In this document: positions 44,660-52,215 of the stretch, piece after piece
How the letters are laid out: each line of letters starts with the position of its first letter
Position numbering within the stretch: the first letter of the stretch is position 1
Assembly (NCBI RefSeq): GCF_003952265.1
Contig: NZ_CP034438.1
Coordinates: 2,232,001 to 2,296,000 of the forward strand
Direction of reading: 5' to 3'
Source of the DNA: Flaviflexus salsibiostraticola
GTDB lineage: Bacteria; Actinomycetota; Actinomycetes; Actinomycetales; Actinomycetaceae
Length of the DNA stretch: 64,000 bases
Made by a program: the position numbers and the translations under genes
Notes under the pieces: generated by a model
Seen by the model: only the letters and a program-made list of their open reading frames with translations
Told to the model about the DNA's origin: nothing
Database searches by the model: none

Positions 44660-46012
44660 ATGTCACCGTCACCTGAGGACGAGAAGCGATCGATCAGGCA
44701 GCGAGCCAGCGACCGGAGGGAGCGGCTCGCGCAGGGTCCAGTCGTACGGACCGATGAGGCCTACCAGGAGCGGATGAGGGGTCGGGAGCAGAGGGAGGAA
44801 TCGGCCGTACCCGGTGCGCTGCGAATCGCCGCAAGCTGGTCCTGGCGTCTCATCCTCGTCGGCGTCGCCGCCTACTTCATCGGCCAGTTCCTCACGTTCT
44901 TCTCGACGATCCTGCTTGCGATCCTCGTCGCTATGCTCCTCACGGTCCTCATGGAGCCGATCCTCGGCTTCTACCGGTCGAGGCTGCGGATGCCGAGGAC
45001 GCTCGCGGCCGCGGTTGCTCTCATCACCTTCCTCCTCATCGTCGTCGGGCTTGTCGGCGGTGCCGGCGCTTCGATCATCGGGGGCTTCGCCAACCTCTCG
45101 GACAAGGCCTCGGACGGTTTCGATCAGCTCCTCGCCTGGCTTGCGGACAGCCCTCTCGGGATTGGCTCCGACCAGCTTCAGCAGTATGTCGACCGCGCGC
45201 AGGAGCAGCTCGGCGACAACGCCGGTAACATCGCCGGCGGCGTGCTGAGCGCGACCGGCTCGCTCGTCTCCTTCTTCACCGGCCTCATCCTCGCGCTGTT
45301 CACGATGTTCTTCCTCATGCGGGATGGTCGGAGCATGTGGTTCTTCGTCGTCCGCATGTTCCCCGAGCGGGCTCGTCGCGACGTCAACGAGTCCGGGATC
45401 CGGGCCTGGTACACGCTCGGTGCCTACACCCGGACGCAGATCCAGGTCGCCGCCATCGACGCCGTCGGCATCGCCGCCGTCGCCGCAGCACTCGGAGTAT
45501 CGCTCTGGTTCCCCATCGGCGTGCTCGTCTTCGTCGGCTCCTTCGTCCCCATCGTCGGTGCGTTCGTCACCGGTGCGATCGCGACCCTCGTCGCGCTGGT
45601 CGATCAGGGTCCGACTGACGCGATCCTCATGCTCGTCGGTGTGCTTGCCGTCCAGCAGATCGAAGGCAATGTTCTGCAGCCCTACCTCCAGGGGAACAAT
45701 CTGTCGCTCCATCCGGTCGTCGTCGTCGTCGCCGTCACCGCCGGCTCGATCCTCGCAGGAATCTTCGGCGCGCTCTTCGCCGTCCCGTTCGTCGCCGCCC
45801 TCAACGTCGTCATCAACTACCTGGTCGGTCGCGACATGTATCCGGAGATGAACTACGACCCGAATAGGCGCGGCGGCCCACCCGAGGCGTTCGACGAGTA
45901 CGTTCGATCGGGCGAGGAGATGTTCGCGAAGAAGGCCGAGGCCGCCGAGGCCAAGCGGATTCCCGGCTCCGAGCCTGCTCCCGACGGGCCGCGCGAGTCC
46001 GAGGAAGTCTGA
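44660..46012 (+). CDS. AI-2E family transporter (PerM-like)
   Basis: The 450-residue membrane protein has a charged N-terminal cytoplasmic segment (about 55 residues), then eight helices with the PerM/AI-2E layout. Landmarks are LRMPRTLAAAVALITFLLIV, a soluble loop around residues 140-190, and FVPIVGAFVTGAIATLVALV followed by VQQIEGNVLQPYLQGNNLSL. Members export diverse small molecules or act as Na+/H+ antiporters in some species. GAGAGGAAG precedes the ATG. The C-terminal tail is acidic and disordered. The following gene starts 10 bases later and may be cotranscribed. Confidence 0.9.
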   Translation: MSPSPEDEKRSIRQRASDRRERLAQGPVVRTDEAYQERMRGREQREESAVPGALRIAASWSWRLILVGVAAYFIGQFLTFFSTILLAILVAMLLTVLMEPILGFYRSRLRMPRTLAAAVALITFLLIVVGLVGGAGASIIGGFANLSDKASDGFDQLLAWLADSPLGIGSDQLQQYVDRAQEQLGDNAGNIAGGVLSATGSLVSFFTGLILALFTMFFLMRDGRSMWFFVVRMFPERARRDVNESGIRAWYTLGAYTRTQIQVAAIDAVGIAAVAAALGVSLWFPIGVLVFVGSFVPIVGAFVTGAIATLVALVDQGPTDAILMLVGVLAVQQIEGNVLQPYLQGNNLSLHPVVVVVAVTAGSILAGIFGALFAVPFVAALNVVINYLVGRDMYPEMNYDPNRRGGPPEAFDEYVRSGEEMFAKKAEAAEAKRIPGSEPAPDGPRESEEV

Positions 46013-46022
46013 GCGAGCGATA

Positions 46023-46964
46023 GTGGCACACGAGACCCGGCGGTGGGCCGCGGCTGGCGCACTCCTCATCATGCCGGCAGCATTCATGATCCTGTGGATC
46101 ATGTGGGGAGCGGATCTGCCGGATCGGGTGCCGACCCACTTCGACGCCTCCGGAACGGCCGACCAATTCGTCGCCGCGGTCACCTACACGGTGACAGTCG
46201 CCGTTGTCCTGGCAATCGCCACCATCCTCGGTCTCATCGCCATCGCCGCGTCTTGGACGGGCGAACGGTTCTGGCTCGCGGGCGCGGGGATGATGCAGGG
46301 GATACTCGTCTCCGCATGGCTCGTTTCGGCCGTCGTTGCCCGCACCGGCACCGAGGATCTCGGCGGTTGGGTCGCCCTCATTCTCGTCAGCGCAGCCTGG
46401 GGAGCCGTCCCCGCGTTCATCCATCCCCAGGGCCGGCCTCGGCGCATGCACGCATCCGACGGCGCTGCGGTGCCTTCGGACCCAGCGGTTCCCGCCGAAC
46501 CGTGGAGCGACACCGTCACCTCGCCCCTCATTGCAGCGATCGCGGTCATGACCGCCGTCGTTCTGGCGGTCATGCTCATCCTCATTCCGGGCGAGGGCGC
46601 CGTCATGCTCATCGCCGCCCTCCTCCTCGCGCCCGTCATCCTCATCCTCGTCGGGCTCGCCAAGTACCGGGTATCCATCGACGAACGTGGCCTGCGGATC
46701 AGCTCCGTCTACGTGGGATTCCCGCTCCGCACCTTCCCGCTCGAGGACATCGCACGCGCGTCGGCAGGTGAGCTCGTTCCCGCGCAATGGGGAGGATGGG
46801 GCTGGCGCTTCCTCCCGGGACGCTCCGCCATCGTCATCCGCCGAGGGCCCGCCCTCATGATCGAGCGGGCCAGCGGCTCCGAGTTCGCGGTCTCGCTGCC
46901 GTCAGCGGACGACGCCGCACCGGTCCTCCGCGCCTACATGGCGGGACGCGTGAGCGGCGCGTAG
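46023..46964 (+). CDS. DUF1648 domain membrane protein
   Basis: The 313-residue protein starts at GTG 46023. The N-terminal helix is followed by ADLPDRVPTHFDASGTADQFV, the DUF1648 (YhdP/SdpI-like) signature, then two or three helices, a hydrophilic linker, and another pair of helices near residues 168-220. The C-terminal 90 residues form a soluble domain with IDERGLRISSVYVGFPLRTF. The family occurs in actinobacteria and firmicutes without a defined role. It probably shares an operon with the PerM-like gene. Confidence 0.8.
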   Translation: MAHETRRWAAAGALLIMPAAFMILWIMWGADLPDRVPTHFDASGTADQFVAAVTYTVTVAVVLAIATILGLIAIAASWTGERFWLAGAGMMQGILVSAWLVSAVVARTGTEDLGGWVALILVSAAWGAVPAFIHPQGRPRRMHASDGAAVPSDPAVPAEPWSDTVTSPLIAAIAVMTAVVLAVMLILIPGEGAVMLIAALLLAPVILILVGLAKYRVSIDERGLRISSVYVGFPLRTFPLEDIARASAGELVPAQWGGWGWRFLPGRSAIVIRRGPALMIERASGSEFAVSLPSADDAAPVLRAYMAGRVSGA

Positions 46965-46998
46965 GCCCTGTCGGCCTGTCCGTGAGCGTGGAGCCGGC

Positions 46999-47619
46999 TC
47001 AGACGAAGACGACCTGGGCGCCCTCGGCGATCTCGATGAAGTCGGCCGCGCTGATGACGCCCTCGACGCCCTCGTGGAGGTCGGCTTCGAGCAGCTTCAT
47101 CATGTCGAACGTGAGGCGGCACGCGTACATGTGTGCGCCCGAGGCCTGCAGGAGATCGAGGAAGTCGGGGATCGTGGGGATCTCCAAATCCTCCATCTGC
47201 TGATTCATCATTCGCGTGGCGAAGCTCGTCATGCCGGGGATATTGCCGAGAGCCTGCGGCATCGACACATGCTCAAGTCCCGGCTTGATCCTGCCGAGTG
47301 CCGGCATGTGCATGGCCGTGTTGCCCGACAGCGTGAACTTGAGGCTGTCGTAGGTCTTCGTGTTGATGATGTCGAGGCCCCAGAAGGTGAAGAAGATATG
47401 GACTTCGACGCCCTCGCCGAGCGCGGCGTTGCCCATGATGAGGGCCGGGTACGCCATGTCCAGGTTGCCCTTGGAGCAGATGAAGGCCATCTTCCGCGGC
47501 CCGCCGGTTGAGGCCGGACCGATGTAGTCGGTGCGTGCCTCGCTCGTCGGGGCGGCACTCCGGGTCGTGGCGCCGAAGTCGGGGATGATGAAGCCCTCGG
47601 GGATGGGGGTGGTGCTCAT
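46999..47619 (-). CDS. DsrE/DsrE2-family sulfur-transfer protein
   Basis: The 206-residue protein has a flexible N-terminus of about 40 residues and a DsrE/F/H-like domain. KMAFICSKGNLDMAYPALIM holds the conserved Cys of DsrE2/peroxiredoxin-like sulfur carriers (C49). HIFFTFWGLDIINTK and SGAHMYACRLTFDMMKLLEA are the remaining blocks, the latter with a second Cys. Such proteins relay persulfide sulfur. It is the last gene of the unit with sqr and a TusE-like gene. Confidence 0.87.
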   Translation of the reverse strand: MSTTPIPEGFIIPDFGATTRSAAPTSEARTDYIGPASTGGPRKMAFICSKGNLDMAYPALIMGNAALGEGVEVHIFFTFWGLDIINTKTYDSLKFTLSGNTAMHMPALGRIKPGLEHVSMPQALGNIPGMTSFATRMMNQQMEDLEIPTIPDFLDLLQASGAHMYACRLTFDMMKLLEADLHEGVEGVISAADFIEIAEGAQVVFV

Positions 47620-47640
47620 GTGTTTCTCCTCCTCGGCTGC

Positions 47641-47955
47641 TCAGACGCACCCGACGGGCTTGGGAAGGCCCGCCAGCCATGCCATCTTCTTCGCGGGCTT
47701 GCCGGGGTATAGCGCGAAGAGAGTCTTGATATCGAAGCCGCCGACGGTCTGCATGCGGCGCAGGGTGGGCGTGACGCCCGTGACGGCCGAGTCCTCCCGC
47801 ATGAAGCGGAGGGTCGCCAGGTGCTGCTCGGTCAGCTCGATCCCGATCAGTGAGGCGAGGTCGGATGCAAGCTCCTCGCTCCACTCATCGCGGCGGGTCA
47901 GGAATCCCTCCTGATCCACCTCGAACGTCCAGTCGTTCAGGGTATTGGTGGGCAT
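47641..47955 (-). CDS. TusE/DsrC-like sulfur carrier
   Basis: The 104-residue protein has the DsrC/TusE fold: FEVDQEGFLTRRDEWSEELA at the start and the C-terminal arm ending GLPKPVGCV with the near-terminal Cys (C103). The second arm Cys of true DsrC, eleven residues earlier, is replaced by Ala, so it is of the TusE/RspA type that carries persulfide but cannot form the DsrC trisulfide. It lies between sqr and a dsrE-like gene with gaps of 6 and 21 bases, forming a sulfide/persulfide-handling operon. Confidence 0.88.
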   Translation of the reverse strand: MPTNTLNDWTFEVDQEGFLTRRDEWSEELASDLASLIGIELTEQHLATLRFMREDSAVTGVTPTLRRMQTVGGFDIKTLFALYPGKPAKKMAWLAGLPKPVGCV

Positions 47956-47961
47956 CGACGT

Positions 47962-49197
47962 CTACTCCTTCGGCTTGTGCTTGCCAGCCATCGTCATGTG
48001 GCTTGAGATGGGGATCGGGCGGCCAGGAAGCAGCATCTGCCAATAGATCTGCTCGAAGGCGAGCTTGCCCAGATGGTTGAGCCGCGTCGGCTTGAGGAGG
48101 CGCAGAGGTCCGGCATACGGCACCGGGAAGGTGCCCAACAGGGGCTCGGTCTCGTAGTTGAAGTCGAGCAGGAGGGCCTGGCCGCGGCCGGACTCGACGA
48201 AGCAGTTGGCGTGCCCATCGAATGCGTTCGGCAGTGGCCGATCCTCGATCGCGGCGAGGAAGTTGTCGATGAACTCCTCGGTGGCGAAGTGTGCAACGGA
48301 GCCCGCCTTTGATGTCGGAATATCGCTCGCGTCGCCGAGGACGAAGATTCTGTCATCGTCCAGTGCGCGCAGCGTGTGCTTGTCGACTGGCACGAAGCCG
48401 GCGTCGTTCCCCAGGCCGGAGTCCATGATGAACTGCTGTCCGACGTTCGGGGGCACGGTGACGAGAAGATCGAAGGGGAGCTCACGGCCGTCGTAGGAGA
48501 CGAGCCGCTGGCTGTCATTGTCGATCCTTTCAACCGCGAAATCTGCTGCGAGGCGGATGCTGCGATCCCTGAGGAGACCGCCGAGCTCCTTGGAGGCGAC
48601 AGGCTTGGTGAAGGCGCCATCGAGCGGCGTGACATAGGTGATGTCGACCTTGTGCCTGATCCCCTTCTTGCGGAAGTGGTCCTCGACAAGGAAGGCGAAC
48701 TCGAGCGGCGCCACCGGGCACTTGATCGGCATCTCAGAGATATGGACGAGGATTCGTCCACCCGTGAAGTCCGCAAGGGCCTTCTTCAGCGCGACCGATC
48801 CCTCGAGGGTGTAGAACTCGTGGACCCTGTCCCGCCACAGCGCACCATCGGCCATCCCCTCGACGAGGGACGGATCAGGGCGTGTGCCGGAGGCGATGAT
48901 GAGCCAGTCGTAGGCGAGCAGGCGCCCGCCGATCAGCTCAACCTCGCGGCGCTCGCGGTGGATCAGGGAGACTCCGGCCTCGACGAACTCGATTCCGGCA
49001 TGCAGCATGCTGCGTCGGCTCTTCTTCACCCGTTCAGGTTTCATCCAGAACGGAATGAAGAGGTAGCCCGGCTGATAGTGGTGCTCGTCGTCCCGGTCGA
49101 CGACGGTGATCGACCAGGATTCATCGAGAGCGCCACGCAGGTGATTCGCGGCCATTGTTCCGGCCGTTCCGGCTCCCAGGATCAGGACTCTGTTCAT
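47962..49197 (-). CDS. Sulfide:quinone oxidoreductase-like flavoprotein
   Basis: The 411-residue protein has an N-terminal FAD-binding Rossmann motif VLILGAGTAGTMAANHL, a central SEMPIKCPVAPLEFAF block with C160, and the C-terminal FAD motif DRIFVLGDASDIPTSKAGS. KCPxAP is characteristic of SQR-related enzymes that oxidise sulfide at the membrane and reduce quinone. The second redox Cys of classical type I SQR is not obvious at its usual place. It heads the operon with TusE-like and DsrE-like genes, and a CsoR/CstR-type dyad lies 9 bases before its start. Confidence 0.87.
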   Translation of the reverse strand: MNRVLILGAGTAGTMAANHLRGALDESWSITVVDRDDEHHYQPGYLFIPFWMKPERVKKSRRSMLHAGIEFVEAGVSLIHRERREVELIGGRLLAYDWLIIASGTRPDPSLVEGMADGALWRDRVHEFYTLEGSVALKKALADFTGGRILVHISEMPIKCPVAPLEFAFLVEDHFRKKGIRHKVDITYVTPLDGAFTKPVASKELGGLLRDRSIRLAADFAVERIDNDSQRLVSYDGRELPFDLLVTVPPNVGQQFIMDSGLGNDAGFVPVDKHTLRALDDDRIFVLGDASDIPTSKAGSVAHFATEEFIDNFLAAIEDRPLPNAFDGHANCFVESGRGQALLLDFNYETEPLLGTFPVPYAGPLRLLKPTRLNHLGKLAFEQIYWQMLLPGRPIPISSHMTMAGKHKPKE

Positions 49198-49206
49198 GGT
49201 TCAAAA

Positions 49207-49222
49207 ATACCCCCATGGGTAT
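49207..49222. promoter_or_regulatory. CstR/CsoR-type operator upstream of sqr
   Basis: ATACCC (49207-49212) and GGGTAT (49217-49222) form a dyad around CCAT, 9 bases upstream of the sqr ATG on the minus strand. This matches the published CstR-like TACCC-N-GGGTA class of persulfide-sensor operators. The regulator gene is not in the window. Confidence 0.6.
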
Positions 49223-49342
49223 CATGCCGTAAATGAAATTGGGAGTGACCTGGAACACATATTAGAAGCGGGGATCGCGCTTGCGCCCCTCGGCTGGCAG
49301 GACGGGGATCCCAGTGGGAGACTGTCGTCGAAAGGAGCTCCC

Positions 49343-49654
49343 ATGGCCTCAGATGTTCTTGTTTTCTTCGTTCCCGCGGATGACACGTCGGATGTCATCG
49401 AATCCGTGTGCGCGGTTGGCGCCGGGAAGGTCGGCGACTATGTGGAGTGTGCTTTCATTGCGCCCGGCATCGGACAGTTCCGGCCGGTTGGCGACGCGGA
49501 TCCAGCGATCGGTGAGGTCGGTGGGTTGACGAGGGTCGAGGAGAACCGCGTCGAGATTATGTTTCCCCGCGACATTCGCGACCGTGTACTCACGGCGCTC
49601 ATGGAGGCTCACCCGTACGAGGAGCCGGTCTTCCACATCATCCGCAACGACTGA
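49343..49654 (+). CDS. CutA-like/NIF3 C-terminal-type domain protein (YqfO family)
   Basis: The 103-residue protein starts at ATG 49343 with AAAGGAG upstream. VLVFFVPADDTSDVIESVCA, IGQFRPVGDADPAIG and ALMEAHPYEEPVFHII match the ferredoxin-like insert of NIF3/YqgI-YqfO proteins, found here as a free-standing domain. Proteins of this kind may bind metal through HPYEEP, but the biochemical role is not established. It is divergent from sqr and could share the dyad region, which lies 120 bases upstream. Confidence 0.82.
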   Translation: MASDVLVFFVPADDTSDVIESVCAVGAGKVGDYVECAFIAPGIGQFRPVGDADPAIGEVGGLTRVEENRVEIMFPRDIRDRVLTALMEAHPYEEPVFHIIRND

Positions 49655-49762
49655 CTCGAAGGGCTGGCGTCGCGCCCGCTCCCCGGCGCGAGCCCCACTC
49701 CCACCACCGCACGAGGCAGTGCTGCGGGCGTGTCCGACGGCGAGGTGCGTCTGGATATGAAA

Positions 49763-49790
49763 AGTCGGGAGCGCCGCAGCGCTCCCGACT
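49763..49790 (-). terminator. Rho-independent terminator of greA
   Basis: On the minus strand AGTCGGGAGCGC (49790-49779) pairs with GCGCTCCCGACT (49774-49763) around a 4-base loop, followed by TTTTC. It lies 10 bases beyond the greA stop. Confidence 0.8.
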
Positions 49791-49799
49791 CACCATCGC

Positions 49800-50282
49800 T
49801 CAGCGAAGTGCTTCGAGCCCGAGAATCTTGACGGAGATGTCCTTGCCATTCGGAGCCTTGTAGGACCGCTCCTCGCCGACAGTCGCACCCATGATCGAGG
49901 CGCCCAACGGGGCCGCCTCGGGGTAGACGTTGATATTGAGGTCGGCGGCCGCCTGGCGGGAGCCGAGCAGGAACTTCTGCTCCTTGCCGTTGATCTCAGC
50001 CGTGACGACGACGCCGGGGCCGACCTTCGAGGTGTCGACGTCGCCTTCGCCCACCTGGGCGTGGCGGAGAAGATACTGGAGCTCGACGATCCGGCCCTCC
50101 ATCTTCGACTGCTCTTCGCGTGCGGCCTGGTAGCCGCCGTTCTCGCGCAGATCGCCTTCGGAGCGGGCGGCTTCAATGCGTTCGGCAACTTCCTCGCGAC
50201 CGCGTGTTTCGAGGTCGCGAAGCTCCGCGGACAGGCGGTCGAAGCTTTCCTGCGACAGCCACGTAGTCTGCGATTCAGCCAT
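49800..50282 (-). CDS. greA: Transcription elongation factor GreA
   Basis: GreA rescues backtracked RNA polymerase by stimulating transcript cleavage. The N-terminal coiled coil (LSQESFDRLSAELRDLETRG, then EAARSEGDLRENGGYQAARE with the acidic tip) and the C-terminal FKBP-like domain (VVVTAEINGKEQKFLLGS, EAAPLGASIMG) are complete at 160 residues. An insertion sequence lies immediately before its ATG at 50282, separating it from the native ribosome binding site at 51634-51639. An in-frame ATG at 50300 inside the IS end would add six residues (MSYKPT). Expression is therefore doubtful although the coding region is intact. Confidence 0.95.
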   Translation of the reverse strand: MAESQTTWLSQESFDRLSAELRDLETRGREEVAERIEAARSEGDLRENGGYQAAREEQSKMEGRIVELQYLLRHAQVGEGDVDTSKVGPGVVVTAEINGKEQKFLLGSRQAAADLNINVYPEAAPLGASIMGATVGEERSYKAPNGKDISVKILGLEALR

Positions 50283-50286
50283 AGTG
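50279..50286. repeat. Target-site duplication, copy adjacent to greA
   Basis: CCATAGTG at 50279-50286 is repeated exactly at 51624-51631, on the other side of the insertion sequence. It includes the complement of the greA start codon. Confidence 0.85.
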
Positions 50287-50332
50287 GGCTTATAGGACAT
50301 AACGTGTTGCTGGTGGGGTTGGAGGTTCGGGG

Positions 50333-51445
50333 TCAGTAGTCCTGTTGGAAGGGGCTGCTGTGGTGGAGGTCGGTCCAGTTGACGGCAGTGCCCCACCGGT
50401 TGATCTCGTGTTGGGCATGGGCTCGGTGATCTGCGGCGGTGAACAGCGCAGTGATCTGCTGATCGGTTGGCGTGGCGGTAAGGATCTGCGCTGGCGTCAA
50501 GGGATATTCGGTGCGTGCGTACAGCCACCAGCACACGGACTTGATCTGGTGGGTCAGTCCCATTCCGCGGTGGTGGCGCAGCAGGTCACGGATACGACTG
50601 TTGAGCCCTTCGATCCGATTCGTCGTCGCGGGCACATCCAGGCCCGCGAGGTCCTCGCGCAGGTAGGTGAACAGGGTGCCACGCCGGGCGAGAGTGTTCA
50701 GCGAGTTCTTCGCTCGCACGAGCCGGTCATGGGTGTTGACATAGCTGCCGTCGGGCAGACGCGTCTTCTGCGCGAGGAAGCCCTTCCACCGGGCGTTCCA
50801 CGCCGTGAGCTCGACCAGCCAGGCCAGGGATTCCTCGCGGGTGCGGATCGCCAACAGGCCCCTGGCGAGCTCATAGAGCTCCACTCCGGCCTGGGTACGC
50901 GGCCGGCTGGTGGTGTAGCGCTTGACCACGCTGAACGCGTGGAACGTGCAGCGCTGAACGTGGGTGGTGGGCCACTGCTGGGCAAGGGCCGAGACAATGC
51001 CGCTGCCCCCGTCGCACACGACCACATCAGGGGCGGCAATCCGGGAGAACAGTGCCGCCCACGCGTCCGTGCGCTCGGTGCGGGCCACGTACCAGCCCAC
51101 TACGTGCGTGGGCGTGCACGCGATCAGGATCGCGGCCCGCCGGTGCAGATAGATCGCGTCCACGAACACGACCGGGTGAACCTCGTCCACCAGTGGCGAT
51201 AACGGCCACAGGCTCCAGAACGGGGCGAATCGTCGTCGGGCCTGCCGTCCACCTCCGGGCAGGTCGAGGTAGGTGCCCGTGCCGGTGACAAACCTCAAGA
51301 ACGCAGCGAAATCACGGGCCCGCGTGTCGAGTCGTCTTGTGCCTGTGGCCGAGCAGGCCTTGCATCGGAAACGTTGTCGGCCTGAGGCGGTTTTGCCGTG
51401 ACGGATCATGACCCGGCCGCACAAGCCGCATGAAGGATTGCCCAT
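50333..51445 (-). CDS. IS1249-type transposase (IS256 family)
   Basis: The 370-residue protein has an N-terminal zinc-finger-like region with CGLCGRVMIRHG and FRCKACSATG. The DDE catalytic core follows: FVDAIYLHRRAAIL (first Asp), VVCDGGSGIVSALAQQWP (second Asp) with VQRCTFHAFSVVKRY (conserved C/H region), and the Glu in TTNRIEGLNSRIRDLL. This arrangement matches the IS1249 subgroup. The gene fills the element. The ATG lies 178 bases inside the right end. Confidence 0.92.
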   Translation of the reverse strand: MGNPSCGLCGRVMIRHGKTASGRQRFRCKACSATGTRRLDTRARDFAAFLRFVTGTGTYLDLPGGGRQARRRFAPFWSLWPLSPLVDEVHPVVFVDAIYLHRRAAILIACTPTHVVGWYVARTERTDAWAALFSRIAAPDVVVCDGGSGIVSALAQQWPTTHVQRCTFHAFSVVKRYTTSRPRTQAGVELYELARGLLAIRTREESLAWLVELTAWNARWKGFLAQKTRLPDGSYVNTHDRLVRAKNSLNTLARRGTLFTYLREDLAGLDVPATTNRIEGLNSRIRDLLRHHRGMGLTHQIKSVCWWLYARTEYPLTPAQILTATPTDQQITALFTAADHRAHAQHEINRWGTAVNWTDLHHSSPFQQDY

Positions 51446-51508
51446 CCCTCAATTCAAACCGACTCCGACACCGACCTTTCCGCATCACACCAGGCAAAAA
51501 TGGGTCTT

Positions 51509-51527
51509 CCAGCAACACGAAATGTCC
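51509..51527. repeat. Subterminal copy of the IS end sequence
   Basis: CCAGCAACACGAAATGTCC at 51509-51527 repeats the inner part of the right inverted repeat (51597-51615), 88 bases apart. It is a likely second transposase binding site. Confidence 0.6.
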
Positions 51528-51623
51528 AACCAAGAACTCAGGCCAAACCGACTCCGAGCACCGAAAACCGCGCCACCACAACGAAAAACCCGGATCCCAG
51601 CAACACGAAATGTCCTATAAGCC

Positions 51624-51631
51624 CCATAGTG
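51624..51631. repeat. Target-site duplication, copy distal to greA
   Basis: CCATAGTG at 51624-51631 matches the copy at 50279-50286 exactly and marks the original insertion point. Confidence 0.85.
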
Positions 51632-51633
51632 GT

Positions 51634-51639
51634 CTCCTT
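51634..51639 (-). promoter_or_regulatory. Displaced ribosome binding site of greA
   Basis: On the minus strand AAGGAG at 51639-51634 would have stood 7 bases before the greA ATG (AAGGAGACCACTATGG) before insertion. It is now 1.35 kb away. Confidence 0.75.
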
Positions 51640-51647
51640 GGATGGGT

Positions 51648-51672
51648 AAAAAAGATGCCGCGCTGACGCGGC
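51648..51672 (-). terminator. Intrinsic terminator in the greA leader
   Basis: On the minus strand GCCGCG-TCAG-CGCGGC (51672-51657) is followed, after ATC, by six T (51653-51648). It ends the DUF4307 transcript 60 bases after that stop codon. It lies only 8 bases before the native greA ribosome binding site, so greA must be read through it. Confidence 0.7.
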
Positions 51673-51731
51673 CTAAAGGCATATGATACCAGGCAACGGC
51701 ATCCTGTCACCTGGGAACGCCGTGGATGCGA

Positions 51732-52124
51732 CTACTTGACGACTGCGCAGTATTCGATCGATCCGGCCGCGGCGCGCTCGGAGGTCTGGAGCATGAGGAC
51801 ATCCGAGACGGAATCCTCCTCCATCGTCCACGTCCATGTCTTCGCGCCGATCTGGGCGAAGTTGTCGTTGACCGCCGTCGCCGAGCATTCGAGCTCGAGG
51901 CCTTCCCGGCCATGGACGGTGTACGTGATCCGAACCTCGGAGTCGGAGACGGGCGTGTGGCCGGTGTTGACGAGCTGAATCGTCGGATCACGGCCGATGA
52001 GCTGGGAGGCGCCGATGATCGCTGCAATGAGAACCGCCAGCGCAACGAGAAGATATCCGATTCTTCTGGAAGGATGTCGATCCAAGCCGTAGCGGTCGCG
52101 CAGCTCGGGAGGGATGTCCGTCAT
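51732..52124 (-). CDS. DUF4307 family membrane protein
   Basis: The 130-residue protein has a short cytoplasmic N-terminus containing LRDRYGLDR, a membrane helix (about 21-43), and an extracytoplasmic beta-rich domain with a Cys pair (LECSATAV and SIEYCAVVK). DUF4307 is an actinobacterial family placed between greA and mca, exactly as seen here. Its function is unknown. It is divergent from mca and upstream of greA on the same strand. Confidence 0.88.
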   Translation of the reverse strand: MTDIPPELRDRYGLDRHPSRRIGYLLVALAVLIAAIIGASQLIGRDPTIQLVNTGHTPVSDSEVRITYTVHGREGLELECSATAVNDNFAQIGAKTWTWTMEEDSVSDVLMLQTSERAAAGSIEYCAVVK

Positions 52125-52215
52125 GCGTTTACGCCTTTCGAAAAGAGATTGGTGTTGCCGTCGAGTATCTCAGTACTATCTGAGAACAGCATACTTGTGG
52201 AGGGATGAGAGATCA

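Larger units (their letters stand above)
50287..51623 (-). mobile_element. IS256-family (IS1249-type) insertion sequence
   Basis: The 1337-base element has 27-base inverted ends (50287-50313 and 51597-51623) that differ at two positions, beginning GGCTTATAGGACAT and ending CGTGTTGCTGG. It is flanked by the 8-base direct repeat CCATAGTG, the size expected for IS256-family insertion. It carries one transposase gene on the minus strand. A second internal copy of the terminal sequence CCAGCAACACGAAATGTCC is at 51509-51527. All parts appear intact, so the element may still be active. Confidence 0.93.
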
